Shown here one piece after another: positions 19,227 through 27,612 of a stretch of 64,000 nt of DNA. Source of the stretch: Piscinibacter sp. (GTDB taxonomy: Bacteria > Pseudomonadota > Gammaproteobacteria > Burkholderiales > Burkholderiaceae_C); assembly GCA_016706565.1 (NCBI GenBank), contig JADJJI010000013.1:302430-366429 (forward strand). Direction: 5' to 3'. The position numbers and the translations under genes were made by a program. Below the pieces are notes generated by a model. That model was given only the letters and a program-made list of their open reading frames with translations, did no database searches and was not told the DNA's origin. How positions within the stretch are numbered: the first letter of the stretch is position 1; each line of letters opens with the position of its first letter.

Positions 19227-20111
19227 TCAGGCCGCCGCCGGCACCGCGCGGCGCGACACCCGCCAGCCGTCCGCGCTGTACACCAGCAGCGCCGCCCAGA
19301 TCAGCCCGAAGCCGATCAGCCGCTGGCCGCCGAACGGTTCGTTGAACAGCCACACGCCCAGCGCGAACTGGATCGACGGGCCGATGTACTGCAGCAGGCC
19401 GAGTGTCGTCATCGAGATGCGCCGCGCGCCGGCGGCGAACAGGAGCAGCGGCACGGCGGTCAGCGGCCCCACGCCGATCAGCCACAGGTTGGTGGCGAGG
19501 TCGGGCGAGGGGAAGCTCGTCGGGCCGCGGCCCCACCACAGCAGCAGCGCCACCAGCGCGGGCAGGGCGAGCAGCATGGTCTCGAGCGACAAGCCCTCGA
19601 GCGCGCCCAGCGGGGCGATCTTGCGCAGCAGCCCGTAGCCGCCGAAGCTCGCCGCCAGCACCAGTGCGATCCACGGCAGCTGCCCGGCGGCCACGGTGAG
19701 CCAGACGACGCCGAGCGTGGCCAGCGCGAGCGCCGCCCATTGCAGCCGCCGCGGGCGTTCGTGCAGCACGGTGTAGCCCAGCAGCACGTTGACCAGCGGG
19801 GTGATGAAGTAGCCCAGGCTGGCATCGACCACATGGCCGTGGTTGACCGACCAGATGTAGGTCAGCCAGTTGCACGACAGCAGCAGCGCGCTGGCGACGA
19901 AGGCGCCGATCACCCTCGGCTGGCGCAGCGTCGGCGCGAGCCAGGCCCATTGCCGGCGCCAGGCCAGCACGGCGAGCACGAACACCAGCGACCACACCAC
20001 GCGGTGCACCAGCACCTCGGTGGCGGGCACCGTGGAGAGATGGCTGAAGTAGAGCGGGAACAGGCCCCAGAGCACGTAGGCGGAGGCAGCGTAGAGGATT
20101 CCGGGATGCAT
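19227..20111 (-). CDS. rarD: EamA-family transporter RarD
   Basis: This is a ten-segment inner-membrane protein of the drug/metabolite transporter superfamily, RarD branch. The N-terminus HPGILYAASAYVLWGLFPLY and the later EVLVHRVVWSLVFVL, plus GPLTAVPLLLFAAGARRI and LGLLQYIGPSIQFALGVWLF near the C-terminus, are RarD features. The start at 20111 (MHPGIL) fits family N-termini; ATG 20144 would add 11 residues. Substrate is unknown; E. coli RarD is linked to chloramphenicol sensitivity by annotation only. It is divergent from the oxidoreductase cluster. Confidence 0.88.
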   Translation of the reverse strand: MHPGILYAASAYVLWGLFPLYFSHLSTVPATEVLVHRVVWSLVFVLAVLAWRRQWAWLAPTLRQPRVIGAFVASALLLSCNWLTYIWSVNHGHVVDASLGYFITPLVNVLLGYTVLHERPRRLQWAALALATLGVVWLTVAAGQLPWIALVLAASFGGYGLLRKIAPLGALEGLSLETMLLALPALVALLLWWGRGPTSFPSPDLATNLWLIGVGPLTAVPLLLFAAGARRISMTTLGLLQYIGPSIQFALGVWLFNEPFGGQRLIGFGLIWAALLVYSADGWRVSRRAVPAAA

Positions 20112-20230
20112 GAAGGCGGCGCGGCGCGCGAGGCGGAGCGGCATTGTCGCCGCGCCCGGCGCTTGATGCAGGACAAGCCCTCTGGCGGGGGCGGCCCGAA
20201 GAATGCAGTCACTGCAGCGCAGGAGGAGGC

Positions 20231-20821
20231 ATGTTCCAGATCCGCATCCACGGCCGTGGCGGCCAGGGGGTCGTGACCGGCGCCGAGATGCTGTCGATCG
20301 CGGCCTTCGAGCAGGGCCGCCATGCGCAGGCCTTCCCGAGCTTCGGCTCCGAGCGCACCGGCGCGCCGGTGGTGGCCTTCTGCCGCATCGCCGACCGCGA
20401 GATCCGGCTGCGCGAGCCGGTGATGGCGCCCGATGCGCTGATCATTCAGGACCCGACGCTGCTGCACCAGGTCGACGTGTTCCAGGGCCTCCAGCCCGAG
20501 GGCTACGTGCTGATCAACTCGACGCGCAGTTTCGACGAACTGGGCGTGGGCGAATTCGCCCAGCGCTTTCGCCGCGAACGCCTGTGCAACGTGCCGGCCA
20601 GCGAGATCGCGCAGCGGCATGTCGGCCGGCCGCTGCCGAATGCGGCGCTGCTCGGCGGCTTCGCGGCGATCAGTGGGCTGATCACGCTGGACGCCGTGGC
20701 GCATGCCATCCGCGACAAGTTCGCCGGCAAGGTGGCCGAGGGCAACGTGGCCGCGGCGACCGAGGCCTTCGACTACGTGACGCGCGAGATGGAGGAACTG
20801 TCCCATGCTCAAGCAGACTGA
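20231..20821 (+). CDS. 2-oxoacid:acceptor oxidoreductase gamma subunit
   Basis: This 196-residue protein matches the gamma (catalytic small) subunit of pyruvate/2-ketoisovalerate ferredoxin oxidoreductases: MFQIRIHGRGGQGVVTGAEM at the start, SFGSERTGAPVVAFCRI, and PNAALLGGFAAISGLI. It works in a complex with the alpha and beta subunits encoded next. ATG 20231 follows a perfect AGGAGGAGG. Its end overlaps the start of the alpha gene by 17 bases, a sign of coupled translation. Confidence 0.92.
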   Translation: MFQIRIHGRGGQGVVTGAEMLSIAAFEQGRHAQAFPSFGSERTGAPVVAFCRIADREIRLREPVMAPDALIIQDPTLLHQVDVFQGLQPEGYVLINSTRSFDELGVGEFAQRFRRERLCNVPASEIAQRHVGRPLPNAALLGGFAAISGLITLDAVAHAIRDKFAGKVAEGNVAAATEAFDYVTREMEELSHAQAD

Positions 20822-22058
20822 AGGCTCGCGCGCCGTCGCCGAGGCGGTGGCGCTGTCGCGCCCCGATGTGATCTGCGCGTACCCGATCTCGCCGCAGACG
20901 CACATCGTCGAGGCGCTCGGCGAGCTGGTGAAGGACGGCTCGCTCGCGCCCTGCGAGTTCGTCAACGTCGAGAGCGAATTCGCGGCGATGAGCGTGGCCA
21001 TCGGCGCCTCGGCGGCCGGCGCGCGCGCCTACACCGCCACCGCCAGCCAGGGACTGCTGTTCATGGCCGAGGCGGTCTACAACGCCTCGGGCCTGGGCCT
21101 GCCGATCGTGATGACGGTGGCCAACCGTGCCATCGGCGCGCCGATCAACATCTGGAACGACCACAGCGACTCGATGAGCCAGCGCGACTGCGGCTGGATC
21201 CAGCTGTTCGCCGAGACCAACCAGGAGGCGCTGGACCTGCACATCCAGGCCTTCAAGATCGCCGAGGAGATGAGCCTGCCGGTGATGGTGTGCATGGACG
21301 GCTTCATCCTCACGCACGCCTACGAGCGCGTGGACATGCCCACGCAGGCGCAGGTCGATGCCTTCCTGCCGCCCTACGTGCCGCGCCAGGTGCTGGACCC
21401 GGCCGAGCCGGTGAGCATCGGCGCGATGGTCGGGCCGGAGGCCTTCACCGAGGTGCGCTACCTGGCGCACGCGCGGCAGATGCGCGCGCTGGAGCGCATC
21501 CCGCAGATCGCCGCGGAGTTCAAGGCTCAGTTCGGCCGCGACAGCGGCGGGCTGCTGCATTGCTACCGCTGCGAGGACGCTCACACCATCGTCGTGGCGC
21601 TCGGCTCGGTGCTCGGCACGATCAAGGACACGGTCGACGCGATGCGCGACGAGGGCGAGCGCATCGGCGTGCTGGGCATCACTTCTTTCCGGCCGTTCCC
21701 GCTGGCGGCGGTGCGCGAGGCGCTGGTGCATGCCGAGCGGGTGGTGGTGCTGGAGAAGAGCTTCTCGGTCGGGCTGGGCGGCATCCTCGCCAACGACGTG
21801 CGCATGGCGATGTCGGGCACGCGGCGCAACGGCTACACGGTGATCGCCGGGCTGGGCGGCCGCGCGATCACGCAGGCCTCGCTGCAGCGCATCTTCACCG
21901 AGGCGATCGCCGACACGCTGGAGCCGCTGACCTTCCTCGACATGGACTGGAAGGTGGTGGAGCGCCAGCTCGAACGCGAGCGCAGCGGCGAGCGCACCGG
22001 GCCGGCAGCCGAGTCCATGCTGCGCGATGTCGGCACCGTCGCGTCGCGGGTCAGCTGA
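20805..22058 (+). CDS. 2-oxoacid:acceptor oxidoreductase alpha subunit
   Basis: This 417-residue alpha subunit binds part of the thiamine diphosphate site. The N-terminal domain has AVALSRPDVICAYPISPQTH and ESEFAAMSVAIGASAAGARA. ITSFRPFPLAAVREAL and VVVLEKSFSVGLGGIL mark the C-terminal transketolase-like domain. The enzyme oxidatively decarboxylates a 2-oxoacid to an acyl-CoA, passing electrons to ferredoxin or NAD(P)+. Substrate is not readable from sequence; pyruvate, 2-oxoisovalerate or phenylglyoxylate are candidates. It lies between the gamma and beta genes. Confidence 0.92.
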   Translation: MLKQTEGSRAVAEAVALSRPDVICAYPISPQTHIVEALGELVKDGSLAPCEFVNVESEFAAMSVAIGASAAGARAYTATASQGLLFMAEAVYNASGLGLPIVMTVANRAIGAPINIWNDHSDSMSQRDCGWIQLFAETNQEALDLHIQAFKIAEEMSLPVMVCMDGFILTHAYERVDMPTQAQVDAFLPPYVPRQVLDPAEPVSIGAMVGPEAFTEVRYLAHARQMRALERIPQIAAEFKAQFGRDSGGLLHCYRCEDAHTIVVALGSVLGTIKDTVDAMRDEGERIGVLGITSFRPFPLAAVREALVHAERVVVLEKSFSVGLGGILANDVRMAMSGTRRNGYTVIAGLGGRAITQASLQRIFTEAIADTLEPLTFLDMDWKVVERQLERERSGERTGPAAESMLRDVGTVASRVS

Positions 22059-22068
22059 GGGCCAGGCC

Positions 22069-23076
22069 ATGACAGCACAGACGATCAAGTTCTACCAGAC
22101 CGGCACCTTCACCGTCGGCAACCGGCTGCTCGCGCCGGAGCAGCGCAGCGTGCAGGCCAGCACCGAGCGCAGCAACGCCATCAACTCCGGCCACCGCGCC
22201 TGCCAGGGCTGCGGCGAGGCGCTCGGCGCACGCTATGCGGTGGATGCGGCGATGCGCGCGGCCAGCGGCAAGCTCATCGCGGCCAATGCCACCGGCTGCC
22301 TGGAGGTGTTCTCCACGCCGTACCCGGAGACATCGTGGCAGCTGCCGTGGATCCACTCGCTGTTCGGCAACACCGCGGCGGTGGCCACCGGCATCGCGGC
22401 GGCAATGAAGGTGAAGGGCCGCACCGACGTGCGCGTGCTCGCACAGGGCGGCGACGGTGGCACCACCGACATCGGCTTCGGGGTCCTCTCGGGCATGTTC
22501 GAGCGCAACGACGACGTGCTCTACATCTGCTACGACAACGAGGCCTACATGAACACCGGCGTGCAGCGCTCGTCGGCCACGCCGGCCGCGGCGCGCACCG
22601 CCACCACGCCGGCGGTGGGCGCCCAGCCGGGCAACGTGTTCGGCCAGGGCAAGAACCTGCCGCGCATCGCGATGGCGCACGGCATCCCGTATGTCGCCAC
22701 CGCCACCGTGGCCGACCTGCACGACCTGGAGGCGAAGGTCGAGCACGCGATGACGCTGCGCGGCGCGCGCTACCTGCACGTGCTGGTGCCATGCCCGTTA
22801 GGCTGGGGTTCGGCCTCGCACGACACCATCCGGCTGGCGAGGCTGGCCCAGCAGTCGGGCAGCTTCCCGGTGTTCGAGGCCGAGCACGGCGAGGTGACGG
22901 CGGTCTCGAAGATCCGCCGCCGCGTGCCGGTCGAGGACTACCTGAAGCCGCAGAAGCGCTTCGCCCACCTGTTCGCGCCGCAGCGGCGCGACGACGTCAT
23001 CGCGCACCTGCAGGCCCTGGCCGATCGCAACATCCGCCAGTACGGCCTGCTCGACCCTGCCACGGAAGCGGTGTGA
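22069..23076 (+). CDS. 2-oxoacid:acceptor oxidoreductase beta subunit (TPP-binding)
   Basis: This 335-residue beta subunit has the CQGCGEALGARYAV motif near the N-terminus. The thiamine diphosphate-Mg site is GGDGGTTDIGFGVLSGMFER with YDNEAYMNTGVQRS, a pattern seen in pyruvate:ferredoxin oxidoreductase beta subunits. ATG 22069 was taken because it begins the family-like N-terminus and lies 10 bases after the alpha stop. The C-terminus includes RFAHLFAPQRRDDVIAHLQ. Confidence 0.92.
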   Translation: MTAQTIKFYQTGTFTVGNRLLAPEQRSVQASTERSNAINSGHRACQGCGEALGARYAVDAAMRAASGKLIAANATGCLEVFSTPYPETSWQLPWIHSLFGNTAAVATGIAAAMKVKGRTDVRVLAQGGDGGTTDIGFGVLSGMFERNDDVLYICYDNEAYMNTGVQRSSATPAAARTATTPAVGAQPGNVFGQGKNLPRIAMAHGIPYVATATVADLHDLEAKVEHAMTLRGARYLHVLVPCPLGWGSASHDTIRLARLAQQSGSFPVFEAEHGEVTAVSKIRRRVPVEDYLKPQKRFAHLFAPQRRDDVIAHLQALADRNIRQYGLLDPATEAV

Positions 23077-23078
23077 CC

Positions 23079-24704
23079 ATGGACAAGCCCTTCGCGATCA
23101 CGCTCGACGTCGGCTCCTCACTGGCCAACAAGACCGGCTCGTGGCGCTCGAGCCGGCCGGTCTACGTCGACCGCCTGCCGCCGTGCAACCAGCAATGCCC
23201 GGCCGGTGAAGACATCCAGGGCTGGCTGTTCCACGCCGAGGCTGGCCACTACGAGGCCGCGTGGCGGCATCTGGTGCGCGACAACCCGTTCCCGGCCATC
23301 ATGGGCCGCGTCTGCTATCACTCGTGCGAGGGCGCCTGCAACCGCGGCCAGATCGACGCGCCGGTGGGCATCAACGCGGTCGAGCGTTTCCTCGGCGACG
23401 AGGCGCTGAAGCAGGGCTGGCAGTTCGAGCCGCCGGCGGCCGAGACCGGCCGCCATGTCGGCATCGTCGGCGCCGGGCCATCGGGCCTGAGCGCGGCCTA
23501 CCACCTGCGACGCCTCGGCCACCGCGTCACCGTGTTCGAGGCCGGCCCGCGGCCGGGCGGCATGATGCGCTTCGGCATCCCCAAGTACCGGCTGCCGCGC
23601 GAGGTGCTCGACGCGGAGGTGGCGCGCATCGTCGCGATGGGCGTGCAGATCCGGCTGGATACCAAGGTCGCCGACCTGCAGGCGACGATGCGCGACGAGG
23701 GTTTGGACGCTGCCTTCCTCGCCGTCGGCGCGCACATCGCCAAGCGCAGCTTCATCCCGGCCGGCGACTCGGCGCGCGTGCTCGACGCGGTGTCGGTGCT
23801 GCGCAGCATGGACGGCGAGGACAAGCCGATGCTCGGCCGCCGCGTCGTCGTCTATGGCGGCGGCAACACGGCGATCGACATGGCGCGCACCGCGCGACGA
23901 CTGGGCGCCACCGAGGCGGTGATCGTCTACCGGCGCACGCGCGACCGCATGCCGGCGCACGACTTCGAGGTCGAAGAAGCGCTGCAGGAAGGCGTGACGA
24001 TCAAGTGGCTGTCGACCATCCGCCAGGCCGACGCCGGCGAGCTGACGGTCGAGAAGATGGTGCTCGACGCCGAGGGCAAGGCGCAGCCCACCGGCGAGTT
24101 CGAGACGCTGAAGGCCGATTCGCTGGTGCTGGCCCTCGGCCAGGACGTCGATCTCTCGCTGCTCGACGGCGTGCCGGGCCTGGCGGTCCACGACGGCGTG
24201 GTGCAGGTCGACTCGCACATGATGACCGGCCGGCCGGGCGTGTTCGCCGGCGGCGACATGGTGCCGGCCGAGCGCAACGTCACCGTGGCGGTGGGCCACG
24301 GCAAGAAGGCGGCGAAGCACATCGACGCGTGGCTGCGCGGCGCCAGCGTGCCCGCGACGAAGAAGCACGAGACGGCGGGCTTCGACAAGCTCAACCCCTG
24401 GTACTACAGCGACGCGCCGGCGACGGTGCGGCCGCTGCTCGACCTCGCGCGGCGCCAGACCAGCTTCGACGAGGTGCAGGGCGGCCTGGACGAGGGCAAT
24501 GCCCTGTTCGAGGCGCGCCGCTGCCTGAGCTGCGGCAACTGCTTCGAGTGCGACAACTGCTACGGCGTGTGCCCCGACAACGCCGTCATCAAGCTCGGCC
24601 CGGGCAAGCGTTTCGAGTTCAACCTCGACTACTGCAAGGGCTGCGGCCTGTGCGCCGCCGAGTGCCCCTGCGGCGCGATCACGATGGTGCCCGAGACGGT
24701 CTGA
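23079..24704 (+). CDS. GltD-like NAD(P)H flavoprotein fused to a 2[4Fe-4S] ferredoxin domain
   Basis: This 541-residue fusion protein is encoded with the oxidoreductase core. Residues 1-120 form the cysteine-rich N-terminus of glutamate synthase small subunits (CNQQCPAGEDIQGWLFHAEA, CYHSCEGACNRGQID). The next part has an FAD fold (GIVGAGPSGLSAAYHL) and an NAD(P) fold (VVVYGGGNTAIDMARTARRL). The last 75 residues carry two 4Fe-4S motifs (CLSCGNCFECDNCYGVCP and CKGCGLCAAECPCG). It most likely passes electrons from the 2-oxoacid reaction to NAD(P)+, taking the place of a separate delta subunit. It starts two bases after the beta stop. Confidence 0.9.
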   Translation: MDKPFAITLDVGSSLANKTGSWRSSRPVYVDRLPPCNQQCPAGEDIQGWLFHAEAGHYEAAWRHLVRDNPFPAIMGRVCYHSCEGACNRGQIDAPVGINAVERFLGDEALKQGWQFEPPAAETGRHVGIVGAGPSGLSAAYHLRRLGHRVTVFEAGPRPGGMMRFGIPKYRLPREVLDAEVARIVAMGVQIRLDTKVADLQATMRDEGLDAAFLAVGAHIAKRSFIPAGDSARVLDAVSVLRSMDGEDKPMLGRRVVVYGGGNTAIDMARTARRLGATEAVIVYRRTRDRMPAHDFEVEEALQEGVTIKWLSTIRQADAGELTVEKMVLDAEGKAQPTGEFETLKADSLVLALGQDVDLSLLDGVPGLAVHDGVVQVDSHMMTGRPGVFAGGDMVPAERNVTVAVGHGKKAAKHIDAWLRGASVPATKKHETAGFDKLNPWYYSDAPATVRPLLDLARRQTSFDEVQGGLDEGNALFEARRCLSCGNCFECDNCYGVCPDNAVIKLGPGKRFEFNLDYCKGCGLCAAECPCGAITMVPETV

Positions 24705-24854
24705 CGATCGGGCCGCACGGCCGCCTGTGGCGGCGAACGCACAAACCATCCCGTGCTCGGGGGGGATGCCTGCGGGTGTGGGATGTCCTGTCACACATCG
24801 ATTCGCACAATCGGACGCAACGGTGCAGTGCACCGCGCGCCCGGAGCCACCACC

Positions 24855-25397
24855 ATGCCGCAGACCTTCAACGTCGGATCCCGATCCCTGTTCGTCACCA
24901 CGGTGGCCTGGGTGTTCATCGCCCTGGCGCTGCTGGCCAGCGCCTCGGCGCTGGTGCAGAACGCGGCGGTGGCCTCGCTGCTGCCCGGCTGGCAGACCAG
25001 CGGCGCGCAGCACCCGCTGCCGCTGCTCACCGGGCTGCTGATCGCCTACCTGCCATGGGTGGTGGGTGCCGGGCTGGTGGTCTCGCTGGCCACGCTGGCC
25101 TCGGCGATCGGGCTGCTGCTGCGCCTGGACTGGGCGCGCCGCGTCTTCATCGGCATGCTGGTGCTGGCCATCGTCGCCAACCTGCTGGGCCTGTGGTTCC
25201 AGCACGAGGTGGTGCAGTCGGTGGTCGATGCCACGCTGAGCAGCGCGCCGCTGCCGCAGAAGGCGCTGGGCGTGTTCGGCGGCTTCGTCACCGCAGCGCG
25301 CGCGATGGGCGCGGCGATGACGCTGGTGGCCTGCGCGCTGCTCGGCTGGATCATCCACCGGCTGATGTCGGCCGGCGTGCGGCAGGAATTCGCCTGA
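24855..25397 (+). CDS. Four-segment membrane protein of unknown function
   Basis: This 180-residue hydrophobic protein has membrane segments at about residues 14-38, 62-88, 94-116 and 146-172. I do not recognise a family. The start ATG 24855 has no strong Shine-Dalgarno, but an ATG further upstream would add a charged non-membrane extension. It follows the oxidoreductase cluster after 150 bases with no gene between, and is convergent with the YchJ-like gene. No functional link to the cluster is evident. Confidence 0.7.
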   Translation: MPQTFNVGSRSLFVTTVAWVFIALALLASASALVQNAAVASLLPGWQTSGAQHPLPLLTGLLIAYLPWVVGAGLVVSLATLASAIGLLLRLDWARRVFIGMLVLAIVANLLGLWFQHEVVQSVVDATLSSAPLPQKALGVFGGFVTAARAMGAAMTLVACALLGWIIHRLMSAGVRQEFA

Positions 25398-25407
25398 AGC
25401 GCAGGCT

Positions 25408-25800
25408 TCAGGCCACGTCGCCGTCGACGTAGTACCAGCGCCCGAGTTCTCGCACGAAGCGGCTCGTCTCCTGCAGGCGATGGGCGCGCCCGCCGAGCTT
25501 GCTGCGCGCGACGAAGCTCACCGTGGCATGGTCCTCGTCCTGCCGCGCGTGGTGGCGCAGGTCCAGCCCCAGCCATTTCAACCCCGGCGGATCGGGCTCC
25601 AGCGCGGCCGGGCGCGTGCTCGCGTGCCAGGTGGCCAGCAGGTAGTCGGCCAGTCCCATCGTGTAGGCGCTGTAGCGCGAGCGCATGAGCCGTTCGGCAT
25701 CCGGCGCCTGCAGGTGCAGCGCGCCGGCGTGGTAGCGGCCGCAGCACTGCGCGTAGGGCTGGCCGGTGCCGCAGGGGCAGGGGGCGTTCGCAGTCGTCAT
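25408..25800 (-). CDS. YchJ-family protein with N-terminal SEC-C metal-binding motif
   Basis: This 130-residue soluble protein begins MTTANAPCPCGTGQPYAQCC, a SEC-C zinc-binding motif. It continues with the YchJ signature RLMRSRYSAYTMGLADYLLATW and RFVRELGRWYYVDGD. The YchJ/UPF0225 family has no firm function; the NTF2-like fold is inferred. The start at 25800 overlaps the stop of the upstream MarR-GNAT gene by four bases (ATGA), so the two are cotranscribed and coupled. Confidence 0.9.
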   Translation of the reverse strand: MTTANAPCPCGTGQPYAQCCGRYHAGALHLQAPDAERLMRSRYSAYTMGLADYLLATWHASTRPAALEPDPPGLKWLGLDLRHHARQDEDHATVSFVARSKLGGRAHRLQETSRFVRELGRWYYVDGDVA

Positions 25801-26759
25801 GCCAGGGTCATCTCCCAGGTTTCGCCGACCTGGTCCAGGCCGAAGCTGCGGTGCGACTCGCTGCCGGTGAGCCGGTAGCCGGCCTTGCGGTAGATGCCAC
25901 GTGCGGCCGCCAGGCTGGCGTTGGTCCACAGCACGATGCGCCGGTAGCCCTTGTCGCGTGCGAAGCGTTCGCACTCGGCCGTGAGCCGCTCGCCCAGGCC
26001 GAGGCCGCGCGCGGCCGGCTCGACCAGCAGCAGGCGCAGCTGCGCCGTGGCTTCGATGACCGCTCCGCTCGTGTCGTCGCGGGCCTGGACCAGCGCGACG
26101 CAGCCGACATTGACGCCGTTGCGCTCGGCGATCCAGCAGGCTTCGCGCGCCGGGTCGAATCGCTCGAGGAAGTCGGCGCCGATGCGTGCGACCATCGCCT
26201 CGAAGCGGCTGTCGTAGCCGTACTCCTGGGCATAGAGCGCACCGTGGCGGGCGATGATCCAGCCGATGTCGCCCGGGCGATGGGCGCGCAGCACACAGGC
26301 CGGTGGCGCGCGGCCTTCGCTGTCGTCGAGCGCGCGTTCGATCTGCGCCATCGAGCGCAGCACCTGCTGCTGCTGTCCGTCGTCGAGCCGTGCGAGCAGC
26401 GCCTGCATCTTCGTGCGCGAGCGCTGCTCCAGCGGCGCGAAGGCGCGCCGGCCGGCGGCGCTCAGGCTCAGCTCGGCGATCCGCGCGTCCTGCGCCGAGC
26501 GTGTGCTGCGCACCAGGCCGCGTTCCTTCAGCCCGCGCAGCAGGCGGCTCAGGTAGCCCGCATCGAGATCGAGCTCGCGCGCCAGCGTGGCGGCGCTGCA
26601 GTGCTCACGGTGGGCGAGCTCCCACAGCAGCCGCGATTCGGTCAGAGTGAAGGGGCTGTCGAGCAGTCCTTCGTGCAGTGCGCCGATGTGGCGGGTGTAG
26701 AAGCGGGCGAAGCGCCGTGCGGCATCGATGCGGGCGTCGTCCGGTGTGGGCGCAGTCAT
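25797..26759 (-). CDS. MarR-type HTH / GNAT acetyltransferase fusion protein
   Basis: This 320-residue protein has two domains. The first 150 residues form a MarR-type winged helix: FTLTESRLLWELAHREHCSA, LARELDLDAGYLSRLLRGLKERGLV, then RIAELSLSAAGRRA. The rest is a GNAT acetyltransferase with the acetyl-CoA loop LLLVEPAARGLGLGERLTAE and KGYRRIVLWTNASLAAARG. Such fusions are a known family, but ligand and acceptor are unknown. A self-regulating toxin- or drug-modifying role is possible. It is coupled to the YchJ-like gene downstream and divergent from the SOS genes. Confidence 0.9.
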   Translation of the reverse strand: MTAPTPDDARIDAARRFARFYTRHIGALHEGLLDSPFTLTESRLLWELAHREHCSAATLARELDLDAGYLSRLLRGLKERGLVRSTRSAQDARIAELSLSAAGRRAFAPLEQRSRTKMQALLARLDDGQQQQVLRSMAQIERALDDSEGRAPPACVLRAHRPGDIGWIIARHGALYAQEYGYDSRFEAMVARIGADFLERFDPAREACWIAERNGVNVGCVALVQARDDTSGAVIEATAQLRLLLVEPAARGLGLGERLTAECERFARDKGYRRIVLWTNASLAAARGIYRKAGYRLTGSESHRSFGLDQVGETWEMTLA

Positions 26760-26825
26760 GGGTCGATTCTGGGCAGTTAAGTTGCTTCAGGCAACCATGT
26801 ACTTGTTCAAGGCACGTATTGAACT

Positions 26826-26851
26826 GGATACTGTATAAAAGTACAGTATCC
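26826..26851 (+). promoter_or_regulatory. LexA (SOS) box immediately before imuA
   Basis: A 26-base perfect dyad (GGATACTGTA-N6-TACAGTATCC) contains the canonical CTGT-N8-ACAG LexA site at 26831-26846. It ends two bases before the imuA start codon. A possible -35 TTGAAC (26819-26824) and a possible -10 TACAGT (26842-26847), spaced 17, would put the box between and over the promoter elements, the usual repressing position. No Shine-Dalgarno fits between the box and the ATG. Confidence 0.92.
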
Positions 26852-26853
26852 GA

Positions 26854-27591
26854 ATGGACCGCTTTCCCGCCGCACTCGCTTTGCAGGATCTGCATCCTGG
26901 GCTGTGGCTCGGCCACCAGCTCGGCCGGCCGCGCGGCGACGGCGTGACCAGCGGTTTCGCGGCGCTCGATGCACAGCTGCCCGGCGGCGGCTGGCCGCGC
27001 CGCGCGCTCACCGAACTGCTGCTGCCTCACCCTGGCGTGGGCGAGGTGCGCCTGCTCGCGCCCAGCCTCGCGACGGCGCAGCGCGGCGGCCGGCTGGTGA
27101 TGCTGTTCGACCCGCCGGCGCAGCTCTCGGCCTGGGCACTCGCGCAGCTCGGCCTCGACGTCGAGCAGCTGCTGGTGGTGCAGACGCGCACCCGCGTCGT
27201 GCCCGGCAGCGACAGCCTGTGGGCCTTCGAGCAGGCGCTCAAGAGTGGCCACGTCGGTGCACTGGTGGCCTGGCTGCCGCCGCGCCTGCGCGCCGAGCGG
27301 CTGCGCCGCCTGCAGCTCGCGGCGCAGGCCCACGACGGCGCCGCCTTCGTGCTGCGCGAAACCGCCGCCGAGCAGCGGCCGAGCGCCGCGCCGCTGCGCC
27401 TGGCGCTGCGCGCGGCCGGTCCCGACATGCTGGCGCTGCGCGTGCTCAAGCGCCGCGGCCCGCCGCTGGAGTCGCCGATCACGCTGGCACTGCCGCCGGT
27501 GCTGTCCGACGCGGCGCGGCAGCGCCGCAGCGCCGAGCGTGTGCTGCCGGCTCCGGCGCTGACGGTGGCCACCTTCGTCGACCTCGGCTGA
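26854..27591 (+). CDS. imuA: ImuA, SOS mutagenesis protein
   Basis: This 245-residue protein of the ImuA (SulA/RecA-like) family is part of the ImuA-ImuB-DnaE2 mutasome for translesion synthesis after DNA damage. Family marks are LHPGLWLGHQLG, TSGFAALDAQLPGGGWPRRAL and ALTELLLPHPGVGEVRLLAP. It has the RecA-like core without a full Walker A lysine. ATG 26854 gives a family-like N-terminus. A perfect LexA site sits right upstream, showing SOS control. imuB follows after 21 bases. Confidence 0.92.
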   Translation: MDRFPAALALQDLHPGLWLGHQLGRPRGDGVTSGFAALDAQLPGGGWPRRALTELLLPHPGVGEVRLLAPSLATAQRGGRLVMLFDPPAQLSAWALAQLGLDVEQLLVVQTRTRVVPGSDSLWAFEQALKSGHVGALVAWLPPRLRAERLRRLQLAAQAHDGAAFVLRETAAEQRPSAAPLRLALRAAGPDMLALRVLKRRGPPLESPITLALPPVLSDAARQRRSAERVLPAPALTVATFVDLG

Positions 27592-27612
27592 CTGCAGGCA
27601 TGGACAAGAACC

